A DNA stretch of 64,000 nt, taken from the NCBI GenBank assembly GCA_949358305.1, contig OX442315.1, positions 2,914,001-2,978,000 on the forward strand. Direction: 5' to 3'. The DNA is from Strigamia acuminata (Eukaryota > Arthropoda > Chilopoda > Geophilomorpha > Linotaeniidae). Each line of letters opens with the position of its first letter. The first letter of the stretch is position 1. The notes under the pieces were generated by a model. That model saw only the letters and a program-made list of their open reading frames with translations, was not told the origin of the DNA and ran no database searches. Position numbers and translations under genes: made by a program. Below, in pieces: positions 12,615 through 24,119 of the stretch.

Positions 12615-13400
12615 TGATTCAAAACATCGTTTCTTTCCAGCTACAGATGAGAGCGTGCGGTCACGAATCCTACGCGAACACGATCCGCCATTTTCATACT
12701 TGCGTCACAACAACAAACGAGCGAGTTTCTAAGAAATTTTTGTTTTTAAATACCGTTAACATGTTAAATTTAGTTATTTAGATATAATTATTTTTAAAAT
12801 AAAATATCCAATATTACGTAGCGATTTAATATTTAAAAAATAGTTTAGATTTTCCCCAGATGGCGGCAGCGAATTGACAACAATTTTCCAGCCAATGGGA
12901 AAAGCTTATCCATTTCAACCAGGCAAATTTGAAATGGAGGAATTGGTGATGGAAAATTTAATTTTGGACGAAATAAATGATATTTTAATGCAAAATTAAA
13001 TTAAGGATGAAAAATCAAGAAATTCATAGTTCTGGAAATGGACGAAATTAATATTCCGGACCTTAAATCTGAACAAAACGAAAAAATAGCGGAAAAATGT
13101 CTAAAATCGATTAAAATGTAATTTCTTAGAAATAATTGGTTGCCGAAACTCGAAGATGACATAAATTGACGATGATTTTTCCCCGCGTGTTTATTATTGT
13201 GCGTCCAGGAGGAAATGGGTTCAAAGTTTTGATTTGTTTATGACGGGAACTGGGTAAACCAAACCGCAGCTGTGGACAACTGACAAGCGCCATCTGCCGA
13301 CAAATAAATTCACGACAAAAAAGTATTTTCTTCTTTCAGACGAGATAAAGAATAAGAAACCGACGAGAAAAGACCAAATTTTAAATGAAAAAATAAAAAT
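12615..13400 (+). pseudogene. Decayed, internally deleted copy of the acidic-protein gene at 13775-15840
   Basis: The start matches the 5' region of the intact gene (CCGCCATTTTnATACTTGCG, then the block GCAGCGAATTGACAAC). It then jumps to the equivalent of exon 2 (EKLILDEINDILM reads here as ENLILDEINDILM, followed by a stop), and then to remnants of exons 5-6 (LPKLEDDI, then a stop). The last intron and start of exon 7 are also recognisable (GATAAAGAATAAGAAA). Exon 1 and most of exons 2-5 are missing. Confidence 0.8.
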
Positions 13401-13504
13401 CAATCATTTGAAGTGAACTTCAGATAAATAATGTAATTTTAGAGAAAATAAATGAAATTTATTGATTCGAAACGTCGTATCTTTCCAGTTCATGATTTCT
13501 AAGC

Positions 13505-13774
13505 GATCCGCCATTTTGATACTTGCGTCACAACAACAAACCGATCGACTTTCCAAGAATATTTTATTTTTAGATACCGGAAACATTTTAGATGTAGTTG
13601 TTTATGTATAATTATTTTTATAATTAAATATCTAATATTTTGCAATGAATAATTAATCACGGAATAGTTTAGATTTTCATAGTAGATGGCAGCAGCGAAT
13701 TGACAACAAATTTCCAGCCAATGAGGAAAGGTTATCCATTACTAGCAGACGATTTGAAATGATGGCCGTTTGAG
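13505..13774 (+). promoter_or_regulatory. Duplicated 5' region upstream of the acidic-protein gene
   Basis: The block containing CCGCCATTTTGATACTTGCG followed by TCACAACAACAAAC is kept in both the intact gene and its decayed copy (12682-12722), while sequence around it has drifted. GCCATTTT resembles a YY1-type site found in many compact animal promoters. No TATA box or start site is assigned; the promoter role is inferred from position and conservation only. Confidence 0.35.
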
Positions 13775-15840
13775 ATGGAAATAAACGGTGAAGAAATCGA
13801 GTATTTTCGCAATATTATTTCGTTTTACGTTGCGGAAGACGTGCTGGATGTTCGTAAATGTTTGGAGGCAATTAAAGATGACTTGTCGCAGAAGGAAAAA
13901 GAAGAAAAGACGGATTTTGTGGCTATTTCGAGCATTTTGCATCAAATTGTGTGGAAATGTGTTGATGTCGAACTGTCGGAGAGCGCAGAAAGGAATTTGA
14001 TTGTGGAACATTTGGTCGATGAAATGTTGCGAAATATTTGCGAGAAAATCGGATTCGATCAGTTTGGTATGGGAAATTAATTATTACATTTTTTTAGTAC
14101 CGGAATTTTTTTTATTTTAATTTTTATATTTTTTTTTTAGATTTTCACGTCGAGGAATCAAAATTGTGCTCGGAATTGGAGATGGAGAAGTTAATTTTGG
14201 ACGAAATAAATGATATTTTAATGGAAAATGACATTAAGGATGACAAATTATCGATTTTGGGCGAAAATTTTGAATTGGACGAAGAAAATGAGGAAATAAT
14301 TCGAATCGAAGACGTGAAATCCGAGAATTCTGGTGCGGAAAATGTGGAAATTTGGAAATTTGGTGAATTAAATAGAGAAAATTAATTGTTTTGATTTTTT
14401 TTAAAGGATTATTTGAAGTATACGAGGGTGATAAGACGAAAGAAGCAGCCGGAAGTGGAATTTTAGAGGAAAAAAATGAAATTTTAATGGAAAATGTGAT
14501 TGGAAATGAAAATTCCCCGAATTCACACAACATCTTCGACGAAAAGATGGAAAAAATTGCAACTGAAGAGAGAAAACTTGAGGATTTGCGGGAAAATGGT
14601 TTGAAATATTTAATTTTAAAATTAAAAACGAAAAAATTATTTTTTTGAAAATAATTTTTAGGATTAATTGAAGTATTTGCGGCAAATGAAACAAACGAAG
14701 AACCGCAAACGAACATTTTCGACCGTACGAGTGAAATTCCGATGGAAAATGATGTAGAAGATGAAAAAACATCAATTTTGGACGACAATTTCGATGAAAA
14801 CAAACGCGATTTTGAAGAAACGATGGATAAAAACCAAACGGAGGAAATAGAATTTGAGAACGAAGAGAAAGACGGTTCAGAAAAATCTGAAATTTGTAGA
14901 TAAATACGAAAAAAAATTAATTATTTCAAAAACTTTTAGAAATAATTCAAGTATTTGCATCTGACGAGCCCAAAGAAGAAGCAGAAACTCCAATTTCGGA
15001 CGAACTACGCGATATTTTGACCGAAAAACAGGAAAATCGGACCATAAACGAAAAGAATTCAATCGAAAACGATGAAAAACTAACCGAAAACGATGAAAAT
15101 CCAACCGAAAACGATGAAAATCCAACCGTAAACGATGAAAATCCAACCGAAAACGAGTTTGCAATGAAAACTGACGTGGAAAACGATGAAAATGCAACCG
15201 AAAACGATGAAAATCCATCCGAAAACGATGAAAATCGAACCGAAAACGATGAAAATCCGACCGAAAACGACGAAAATGCAACTGAAAACGAGTTTGCAAT
15301 GGAAATTGACGTGGAAAACGACGAAAACATGGCGCAAATAGTTCCGGAATTGGAGGAAATTAACATTCCGGATGTTCGATATGAACAAAATGAAAAAAGT
15401 AAGGAAAAATCGTCTAAAATCGATAAAAAATTAAAAAAACGTAATAATTTCTTAGAAATACGTCGCGAAAATGAGTGGCAAGTGCCGAAACTCGAAGACG
15501 ACATCGAGGATGTTGACGAGGATTTTTATCCGGGTATTTAAAATTGGAAATTGGATATTTTGTGTCCAGGAGGCGGAAATGGGTTCAAAGTTTTGATTTG
15601 TTTATGACGGGGTCTGAGTAAACCAAAACGCAGCTGTGGACGACTGAAAAGCGCCATCTGTCGGGAAAATAATTCATGACAAATCTTATTTTATTTTATT
15701 TTATTTTTATTTTTTCAGATGACGTAAAGAATAAGAAACTGACGAAAGCGGTCGAGAAAACCCTCGATTCAGGTGACAAAATAAATATACACGCCATGTT
15801 TGAGTTTGTTTTAAAAACCGGAAAGCAAATCGACGAATAG
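13775..15840 (+). CDS. Unrecognised acidic protein, 525 aa, 7 exons, all introns phase 1
   Basis: Exons: 13775-14066, 14141-14362, 14407-14598, 14662-14874, 14940-15398, 15456-15533, 15719-15840. Each junction is GT-AG and splits a codon after its first base. Exon 1 (97 codons) is a predicted globular, helix-rich segment starting MEINGEEIEYFRNIISFYVA. Exons 3, 4 and 5 begin with related modules: GLFEVYEGDKTKEA, GLIEVFAANETNEE, EIIQVFASDEPKEE, pointing to exon duplication. Exon 5 carries a run of NDEN(P/A)TE repeats rich in Glu, Asp and Asn. Exons 6-7 form a more conserved-looking tail (ENEWQVPKLEDDIEDVDEDF, then KAVEKTLDSGDKINIHAMFE). No domain or family is recognised, so no function is given. 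The start is the first ATG in frame, and a poly(A) signal follows at 16129. Confidence 0.75.
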
Positions 15841-16128
15841 TGGACACAAAAAACAAGTCTGTCGCTATTTAGCCAAAAAAACAACAAATTTTGAAGGAAA
15901 AATCAATAATATGGCTTAAAATACCAAAATTGGTCTAAAAATGCGTTCAATTTTCACGAAATCTCGTAAAACCAATTCATTTGCTTTTCGGTTTTGAAAC
16001 AACCAGGTTTTACTTGCAGCCAACTTCGCAACTCGCCGCCGCTCCGTTCTGCGCCTGGGCTTATCCCGAACCCAGAAAGTCAAACAACTGCACAATTATT
16101 TATTCAGAAAATAACCTGTATTGTTCCT

Positions 16129-16134
16129 AATAAA
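16129..16134 (+). terminator. Candidate poly(A) signal AATAAA
   Basis: This is a plausible AATAAA about 290 bp after the stop codon of the acidic-protein gene, preceding the U2 gene on the other strand. Choice among nearby A-rich hexamers is uncertain. Confidence 0.4.
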
Positions 16135-16219
16135 AATAACAAAAACTAAACCAAACAATCCTACACATACATCGGCAATGCAAACCAAATTAAGAATTTG
16201 TTACGTCGTGTGGTCGCCA

Positions 16220-17930
16220 TTTGTTGATACGTTTTGATCCGTTACCAGTTCGGTTGTGAAGGCGGTCAATATAAAATACGGAGCATGTTCTATATGTATT
16301 TGACAGAGAGTATTTAAAACTCGTATGGAAATAGAACATATCGAGTTTTCGCTATACCGAGACTCGAAAATAAATATAAAGCACGAAGTTCTAGGTATTA
16401 CTTCCAAGTAAAATCCTCTCGGATGATTAATTAAAAATAAATAAAAATAAAATGTCAAAAACGAAAATAAAAGCTGTGATAAAACCAAAGAAAATTATTT
16501 TCTCTCATGTCCAAAACTTAAGATTGTGTATAATAAACATACGGTATATAATACAAGTAGCCATTTTGTTTTGCTTTATTTTGACATATAAGGAGAAAAT
16601 AACGGAAATCTCCATTTTGTTTGTTGATTTGTTTCTATTTTTGTATTTGTTTATATCTCCCGAAGGAGTGGGCCGATCCCGGAGGTACTGCAATACCGGG
16701 CCAACCCGTGGCAGGGGTGGAGCAAGCTCCGAGCACCCCACCTGGTTCCAAAAATCAGTTTAATATTCTGGGCCCTCAATGAGGACCGTATCAGATATTA
16801 AGCTGATAAGAACAGATACTACACTTTGATCTTAGCCAAAAGGCCGAGAAGCGATAACCACAGAAACTCGGCCAAAAACACCCAGTCCGACATCTTTCTT
16901 TACTCGCTCTGGCACATCACTTCACTTTCTAATTGTAATTTTGGAATGATAATTAAATGGAAAATAGAAAAAATTATTGTATTTAGGTTTTATTTGTCTT
17001 CATTATCATTATTACATATTGGATATAGTTTTTTGATGGATTTGTTATTGAGTATAACAAAATTCTCATATTTATTCATCTGAAGTGCACAGTCGAGTAA
17101 CTGGAAAGCTAAAACGCTCCCACTTGACGCTTAGAAAGAGAAATAGACTCGTTGCTATTAAAAAATATATATTATCAATTAGTTAAATTAAAAATATATA
17201 ATTTAGTACATCAAATCTGAATGTATAGTCAAAATTACATCGTTTATTTCTTTAATAAAACCCGTCAAATATTACAAATAATTAATTTTGTCACCAGATG
17301 GCAGCTGCCTGCAGTAACTATGCATCAGTCATTCCAGGTAGTATGGTAAGCCATAGGAGCCAATAATCAAAATGAATCTCGTGACAAACTAATTTTGAAA
17401 ATTGTTTATTTTATCCCATGCAATAAGTTTCCTTCGTTTCTTTTAGATTTTTGCTTCCAAAGAGCAAATAAATACAAGTTCAGCTGTATTTGCTTCATAT
17501 AAGAGAAATTCGATCTCCCGTCATGCAATACGCACTGGTTGGCCAATCAGGGCAGGATTAGAATAGCGACGAACCGCGATGAGTATCAAACTATTTCCAG
17601 TTCAGTTGTAAGTACAGTACAAGTTGATACAAAACTGTTAGGGGAATAGCAGACATCAGGTTTTCGCTTTCTCCGCACAAAATTCAAATCAATAAACTGG
17701 TTTAATTATACGGAAAAACAAATTAATATAATAATATATATAATATATATATATATAATATATATATAATATACTTAATATATATATATATAAAATATAC
17801 TGTATAATATAATATAATATGTTGGTGTTGTGAAATTAGCGTTGATAAACTATCGTAGTATTAGCAAACATCAGGTTTTCGCTATCTCCAAACGAAATTT
17901 AAATAAAAAAATCAACAACCAGACACAAAT
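16220..17930 (+). repeat. Three diverged short repeats around the U2 gene
   Basis: Two close copies at 17649-17696 and 17863-17910 share CATCAGGTTTTCGCT(A/T)TCTCC followed by an A-rich AATAAA-like tail. A more distant copy lies at 16335-16380 (TCGAGTTTTCGCTATACCGA). A preceding block, TTCCAGTTCAGTTGTAAGTA (17596-) resembles TACCAGTTCGGTTGTGAAGG (16241-). Their nature is unknown. A TA microsatellite occupies 17725-17820. Confidence 0.4.
16664..16855 (-). ncRNA. U2: U2 small nuclear RNA gene
   Basis: U2 snRNA pairs with the intron branch site and with U6 in the spliceosome. On the minus strand the RNA begins ATCGCTTCTCGGCCTTTTGG and continues with CTAAGATCAAAGTGTAGTAT, which contains the branch-site recognition sequence GTAGTA. 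The Sm site region (AATATTAAACTGATTTTTGG) and the 3' stem-loops (GGTATTGCAGTACCTCCGGG) are present. The length of about 192 nt fits the family, and I see no internal lesion. Upstream DNA (above 16856) should hold the snRNA proximal element, but I cannot assign it. Confidence 0.97.
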
Positions 17931-17946
17931 AAAGCACAAAAAAGGA

Positions 17947-17952
17947 TTTATT
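17947..17952 (-). terminator. Poly(A) signal AATAAA of the NIPP1 gene
   Basis: AATAAA on the minus strand, 66 bp downstream of the NIPP1 stop codon. Confidence 0.65.
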
Positions 17953-18017
17953 GTCAATAAAACTCGTAATAAAGATATAAAAAAAGGAAAAAAATGACTA
18001 TTCCTTGTCACGTGTGA

Positions 18018-20895
18018 CTAAACAAGCAAACTAGGCACCGGCTTCTTCCCCGGCCACGCTTCCTTCGCATATTTCTTCTTCTTTGGTTCCGTCGACAACA
18101 GCGCTTCCATCGGAACCTGCTGCACAACCTGCACCAGATCCATCGACTGAGGTATCGAGTCAACTTCCGGCGCCGGGTTCGGCACGCTCAGCCCCAATTT
18201 GCCGCTCAACGACGACGGAAACAGAAACGACAGCGACAAGTTGGTCGTCTGCTCATCGCCAGCTACCGGCAGATCCTGGTATAAATTGCGGTAGTGTAAT
18301 CCCGCAAAGTGTTTCGCCGAAAACGCTAAATCCGGGTCCAGTGGGTGAGCTTCCGCCCTCTTTTTCTGTTGAAAATAAATCAAGAAAAAATTTAAATATC
18401 GATAAAAATTGTCAAAAATTAAAAAAAAAACAAGAAAAATCGAAAAAATTGATAAAAATCAAGAAAAAACGATAAAAATCAAGAAAAAACGATCAAAATC
18501 AAGAAAATATAATAAAAATGTAGAAAAAGTTGATAAAAAACAAGAAAAAATGATAAAAAACAAGAAAATCGGTAAAAAAAAAGAAAGAAAAATTTATAAA
18601 AGTCAAGAAAAAATGATAAAAACCAAGAAAAAATGATAAAAATAAAGAAAAATTGACAAAAATCAAGAAAAAACGATAAAAATCAAGAAAAAATGATAAA
18701 AATCAAGAAAAAATAATAAATTTCAAGAAAAAACGATAAAAATCAAGAAAAAATGATAAAAATCAATAAAAAATGATAAAAATCAAGAAAAATAATAATA
18801 ATCAAGAAAAAATGTAGAAAAAATTGATAAAAAACAAGAAAAAAATGATAAAAATCAAGAAAATCAGAAAAAATATTGATAAAAATCAAGAAAAAATGAT
18901 AAAAATCAAGAAAATCGGTAAAAAAAAGAAAAAATCGATAAAAATCAAGAAAATCGGTAAAAAAAAATGACGAAAAATAGATAAATGTCAAGAAAAAATG
19001 ATAAAAATCAAGAAAAAATGATCAAAATCAAGAAAATCGGGAAAAAATATTGATAAAAATCAAGAAAAAATGATAAAAATCAAGAAAAAATGATAAAAAT
19101 CTAGAAAAAAGTAATAAAAAACAAGAAAAAATAATATAAATCAAGAAAATCGGTAAGAAAATAAAAAAAATCGATAAAAATCAAGAAAATCGGTAAAAAA
19201 AATGAAGAAAAATTAATAAAAGTCAACAAAAAGTGATAAAAATCAAGAAAAAATGATAAAAATCAAGAAAAAATGATAAAAATCAAGAAAAAATGATAAA
19301 AACAAAAAAAAAAATGGTAAAAACCAAGAAAAAATAATAAAAATCAAGAAAAAACGAAAAAGCAATCGATTAAAAATATACTTTTGCTGGTATGATTGTG
19401 GTCTGAACTAAGTTCCGAAATTTCCCAACAGATGGATCGATGTCCTCTACAAAAAAAAAAACCAAACAAATCGTCAAAAAACCAATTTTCTCCGCTTTAA
19501 TTCTTCCAACCAGGGTTTATCACTTCCTCCTCTTCGTTAAACGACACTCCCCGCTTCTTCCGCTTCCGGTTAATCGTCCGCGATTCGTCATCCGGGATCC
19601 CCAGCATCGATATCCTTCGATTATGCGCCGTATTGAATTCCGTTAAATTCTACATCAATTACAAAAAACATATAATAACAAATAACAAACAAATAAATCC
19701 AATTTCCCCGCCATTTTGCCCATCTTTCGTCTAATTTACATCTAATTCCGTTTCCGTCTCGGGTAACCCTAACAACCCGCCCTCGATTTCGTCCGACGAT
19801 TTCTCCTTCTCTTCCGTGCTCGGTTTGGGCGCCGTCTGCGGCCTCTCCCGTATTATGTACTGCCTGGTCGAAGCCCCGAAATGGAACGTGCTGTCGATGG
19901 GAAGTTGTGTCGGTTTGTTCGATTCGATACGAATGCTGCCGATATACGTGCCGTGTGCTAAAAGAATTCAAATTCGAGTCACGCTGCTTCTTAGTGCGCA
20001 TTTATGCCACCCCGAGCGCCAAAAACACAAAATTTGCACAAATTTCACGAAAAATCCTTCAAAAATCGATTAAAAAATCAAAATAATGAAATAAAATCGA
20101 CGAATTATCGATTAATTTGACTAGAATAAATGAAAAATCGATTAATTAATTCAATAAATCCAAAAAATTATTAAAAACCGCGCTCTGGTGGCAGAAATCG
20201 GCTTAATTTCAACCTACTGCTGCCTAAATCGACTAAAAATGCGCGATTTAAATGTTTGTGATAAACAAGCGCAGAGTGCACTCTGGAACACGAGGCGTGG
20301 TCGATGCAGAAATCGTTCATTTGTGGATTCCTGCCGAATAAATAGCATTTTTTCTCGTCTATCATGAGTTTCTGCAACGAAAAATGAGGAAAAAATTAAT
20401 TTCTCTCGATAGAATCGACCGAAAATCGATTTTGTGCGACCGGTTAATAACAAAAAAGCAAAACTCGGTCGTTTTTTGCCTAAAATTCCGTCTTTTTACT
20501 CTCGCACACTCGAAAAAAAGACCAGAAATCGACATTTTCACTCGTATTCCTCATCTATCTGTTCGTGTGCTTAGAAATTGCCACTTTTTCTCACTCCACA
20601 ACGTGCCTGTATTAGTTTATCGCCTTTCATCACGTCCAAATGGATTCCAACTGGAGGTTTGCCGGCCCTGCGAAAACAAATAAACAAATGAGATTTGTGT
20701 TGGTGCTTCGCAACTCGCAGCTGCGATGCAAATAAATCAAATTCGGATGCGCCGTGCGATCGACTATTGCGTTTAAATTGTGTCAATTAATCGTTTGTAT
20801 CGTTATCGGCGAGATAGCGTGGGGTTTCACGCGTATTTCGGCGAAATAAACTGTTAAATTGCTCACCAAGAGGGGATATCGTAGTGGTTAGCCAT
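18018..20895 (-). CDS. PPP1R8: NIPP1 (nuclear inhibitor of protein phosphatase 1), complete, 7 exons
   Basis: NIPP1 is a nuclear scaffold that targets PP1 and binds phosphorylated splicing and chromatin proteins through its FHA domain (family knowledge). Coding exons: 20895-20867, 20667-20607, 20371-20218, 19957-19740, 19649-19511, 19446-19382, 18365-18018, phases consistent, 337 aa. Exons 1-2 give MANHYDIPSWAGKPPVGIHL. Exons 3-4 encode the FHA domain with YLFGRNPQMNDF, SCSRVHSALVYHK and HGTYIG. Exon 5 has NLTEFNTAHNRRIS and the basic KRKKRGVSFNEEEE, where R-G-V-S-F fits the RVxF PP1-docking motif. Exon 6 reads EDIDPSVGKFRNLVQTT. The C terminus KKKKYAKEAWPGKKPVPSLL is the strongly conserved NIPP1 tail. 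The intron after exon 2 starts GC rather than GT. The part between exon 6 and the tail differs from vertebrate NIPP1, as expected for a variable linker. Confidence 0.96.
18400..19370. repeat. AT-rich tandem array, 20-bp period, NIPP1 intron 6
   Basis: The unit AAAAATCAAGAAAAAATGAT repeats roughly every 20 bp for almost a kilobase and fills nearly all of the last intron. Local variants insert AATCGGTAAAAAA. Open frames here are repeat artefacts. Confidence 0.9.
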
Positions 20896-21554
20896 TTTGT
20901 CCAGACATGACCAATCGATGGATGGTTGCGACTGGCTGATAACATCGATGATAAATTCCTGTTTCTTCGTTTTTAAAAAATGTATATAGTGTGATAAAAG
21001 GTTTAATGAAAGAAATCATGTTTTAAATTGGATTATATTCATTTATTTGTGTCAGTTAGTTGGAACGAACAATTAATTCATAAATTTGTTGCGGCGGTGT
21101 TGGTTGCAGCGCCAAATTGAGATAGCGGCAGAAAATCAATTCACGAGTATACGGTTTCCGTTAGGGTGTCACTGTTGTTCGATTCAAAATTTATATTTAT
21201 AATAATTATAAATTCGGAAATGATTACTGAGTTAGCGGAGTTGGTCTTCGAAAAAACGAGGAACTCGATTTGGTGGCTCCTTTTCTATGTATCGTCAAAT
21301 AATATTCAAAAACGACTAACCACACGGTCAACTTGAAGCACAAAATAAATATAAGACGAAGCAAATATTAAAAAGCTTTCAACTTTCTTACGTAAAAAAC
21401 GTAGTAGCAGAACATTAAAATAACTCTGAGGTTCTAAAATAAAATAATTACGTTAAAATAAATTGTTTATTTCACTAGTGAAACAGCCATACTCACACTT
21501 TCGTATAGCTAGAGCGCCGTAGATGAAAAAGAAAAACAAATAATAAATTAAATG

Positions 21555-22325
21555 AACTAAAAATGAGAACGCATTATCAGATTTTAAAAATGCATTGTCG
21601 AATTTAAAAAATGCATTTTCGTATTTTAAAAATGCATTTTCAGATTTTAAAAAATGCATTTTCAGATTTTTAAAACGCATTTTCAGACAAAAAATGCTTT
21701 CTCTGACAAAAAAATGCTTTTTCGGACAAAAAAAAATGCATTTTCAGACCAAAAAAATGCATTTTCAAATTTTAAAAATGCATTTTCAAATTTTAAAAAT
21801 GCATTTTCAAATTTTAAAAATGCTTTTTCAGACAAAAAAATGCATTTTCAGATTTAAAAAATGCATTTTCGGATTTAAAAAATGCATTTTCAGATTTTTA
21901 AAACGCATTTACAGACTAAAAATGCTTTCTCTTACAAAAAAATGCTTTTTCGGACAAAAAAAATGCATTTTCAGACCAAAAAAATGCATTTTCAGACCAA
22001 AAAAAATGCATTTTCAGACCAAAAAAATGCATTTTCAGACCAAAAAAATGCTTTTTCGGACAAAAAATGCATTTTCAGACCAAAAAAATGCATTTTCAGA
22101 CCAAAAAAAATGCATTTTCAGACCAAAAAAAATGCATTTTTAGCCCAAAAGAATGCATTTTAAGATTTTAAAAATGCTTTTTCAGACAAAAAAAATGCAT
22201 TTTTAGATTTTAAAAATGCTTTTTCAGACAAAAAAAATGCTTTTTTAGAAAAAAAAAAAGCTTTTTCAGACAAAAAAAAACTTTTTCAGACAAAAAAATG
22301 CATTTTCAAAGCAAAAAAATTTATT
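21555..22325. repeat. AT-rich tandem array, 20-21-bp period
   Basis: Units of the type AAAAAATGCATTTTCAGACC and AAAATGCATTTTCAAATTTT repeat about 37 times between the NIPP1 5' end and the next minus-strand gene. The long plus-strand open frames here are artefacts. The rest of 20896-22525 shows no other feature. Confidence 0.9.
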
Positions 22326-22525
22326 TTTGTCCAATCGAGAGGGCCAACATTCACTCATTTGTGTACGGATGTGCAAATCAGAGAACCGAATCATTTGTAG
22401 ACCTGCTAAATGCGATTTCCAACAACATTTGATTGAATTTCAACTGATTTGCTTCACTTGCAGCCGATTTATTTGATTCGTTTGTCCCCCTCGACTTTGA
22501 CATCATAATTTGCTACTTTTATGTC

Positions 22526-23071
22526 CTAACTAACATGATTTTGAAGCATGAACAGTGTGGAAAATATTCCCACAGCAGATTGAAGAACAGCAAACAGTAA
22601 ATAAACTATAATCAACTTGAGATTGTACTACACAAAATAAAATAAAATTAAAAACCAACAAAAAATGCACAACTAATTAAACAACTTACAAATGCAATGG
22701 CGTTGGCCAAGCAAATCATTGCGATTGCACCCAAAATGGCTCCACTGCACAATAAATAGCCGTACACGTTGCTGGCTAAAACAATAAATACAATAAATAA
22801 ATACATACGACAGAACTGTTTAATAAATGTCACCATTCGGGACTCGTAGCACATTTTTTGTATGATGTATTCCAGTACTTGGATCGTCAAAATACATGTA
22901 GGCTATGATGGCTTCCATTAGAAATCCGGCCTAAGTGTATAGAAAAAGGGTTATAGAGTACGCATTAATGGATTTATGGTAGCGATACTGTACCAGCGTG
23001 TAGTAATGCGCGAGAATTGAGCCAGTACGAAGATATGATTCGTTTAAGCCAACTTGTACGATGTGAACCAT
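22526..23071 (-). CDS. Small multi-pass membrane protein, 105 aa, 4 exons, family unknown
   Basis: Coding exons: 23071-22994, 22930-22879, 22775-22690, 22627-22526. All have GT-AG borders, phases 0, 1 and 0 agree, and the last exon ends in TAG. The protein starts MVHIVQVGLNESYLRTGSIL. Three hydrophobic stretches follow: about residues 26-40 (LAGFLMEAIIAYMYF), 47-72 (YGYLLCSGAILGAIAMICLA) and 76-99 (LKLIIVYLLFAVLQSAVGIF). The introns are short (about 63, 103 and 62 bp), typical of a compact arthropod gene. I do not recognise the family. It could be an accessory subunit or a tetraspan-like fragment; no function is inferred. Confidence 0.7.
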
Positions 23072-23921
23072 TTTTAAATTTATAGAGCACGTTAATCGAT
23101 CGATTAGTTATTACACGCAATTTATAAAAGGGGAGATACGTTCAGCCTCGAAGAAACATTACTGTAATAGTTCTAAATGGGCAGAAATAAAAAAATAATA
23201 CCAAACCATGCAACATAAATAAAAATAAAAACGTATATTTTTTCAAAATTAATTTTGAACACCGTGTGATCATTCCAGAAAAAAGTAGTCGATAACAACA
23301 AACATGTCGGAAGGCAGGCTCGCAGTGCTCGCAAGTGTTTGAAATAAATCGAGTGAAACTTAAGGTATTTATGATTATTTATTGATAAACGTGAGTCAAA
23401 CATACAATAATTCCTGTTAACTTGTGTTCAATTCAAACTATTGACAGGTATAAAATGATTTTTGGGTATTTGTTGAGTTTGAGTTCACTTCGCCGCGATC
23501 TTCACCGAATGACTTCATTCTTACCAGGTAAAATCTTTTGTTTTCTTTTTCTCATAATTGTTGCAATCGTATGTTCATTTATGGTATTTTTTTTTCCATT
23601 TGCTGCGATATGTTTCAGTGATGTAAATCAGTGATTTTGATGTGAATGAATTGTTCCATTTTATGACGAAAACTGTGACGGTGTGATGGGCTTGTAACCG
23701 ATTTGTCCACATGGTCAAAAATACTTTTTATTTTTTTTCTATATTCTCGTCTTATTTATATAAAAAAATGAATTGCTAATGGGATTGTCGAATTTAAAAT
23801 TCAGTTATTTCGACTAAAATTTGTAAGTTTTCTTCTTATACTAGTGATCAGAGCCAACCTGGTGCCTGGTGCAAGGTTTAAGGGCTGGAGCGTAGGACTA
23901 TAAGACTTTAGAATTTGCATA

Positions 23922-24016
23922 CCGTATTTCTTCGATTAAACGTCGCGGCTTATAATTGCAAATACATTTTTTTGCCACGACCTATAATCGAGGGCGACTT
24001 TTAATCGAAGAAATAC
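23922..24016. mobile_element. Short inverted-repeat MITE, TA-flanked
   Basis: The left end CCGTATTTCTTCGATTAAAC matches the inverse of the right end TTTTAATCGAAGAAATACAG. A related left end occurs alone near 9607 (CCGTATTTCTTCGACTCTTA). The terminal TA suggests a Tc1/mariner-type origin. Confidence 0.6.
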
Positions 24017-24029
24017 AGCATTTTTGTGA

Positions 24030-24105
24030 GTGGGCCTCACGAGTCAGTGCAGTTGCACTGCTCCCGAGGTTGTCGGACCACCCTTGCAGAAGAATAATCG
24101 TCATG
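24030..24105 (-). pseudogene. Relic of the 3' exon of a third ionotropic receptor copy
   Basis: The stretch GTTGCACTGCTCCCGAGG...CTTGCAGAAGAATAATCGTC aligns to the last coding exon of the two IR genes (for IR-A, GTTGCACGGCTTCCACTC...CTGCAGAGGAATAACCGTGG), same orientation. Only about 75 bp is recognisable. It implies the receptor array once had at least three members. Confidence 0.55.
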
Positions 24106-24119
24106 CATGATAGAAGATA

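Noticed and set aside
14234-15504. Minus-strand ORFs of 100-189 codons, rich in Ser and Phe
   Set aside because: Mirror of the acidic-protein exons; the plus-strand model has consistent introns and a decayed twin.
17947-19382. Plus-strand ORFs of 75 and 130 codons at 18083-18636
   Set aside because: Antisense of the NIPP1 last exon and intronic array; the minus frame carries the conserved NIPP1 tail.
21595-22163. 182-codon plus-strand ORF
   Set aside because: Tandem repeat of TGCATTTTCAGACC-type units; no start context, domain or splice sites.
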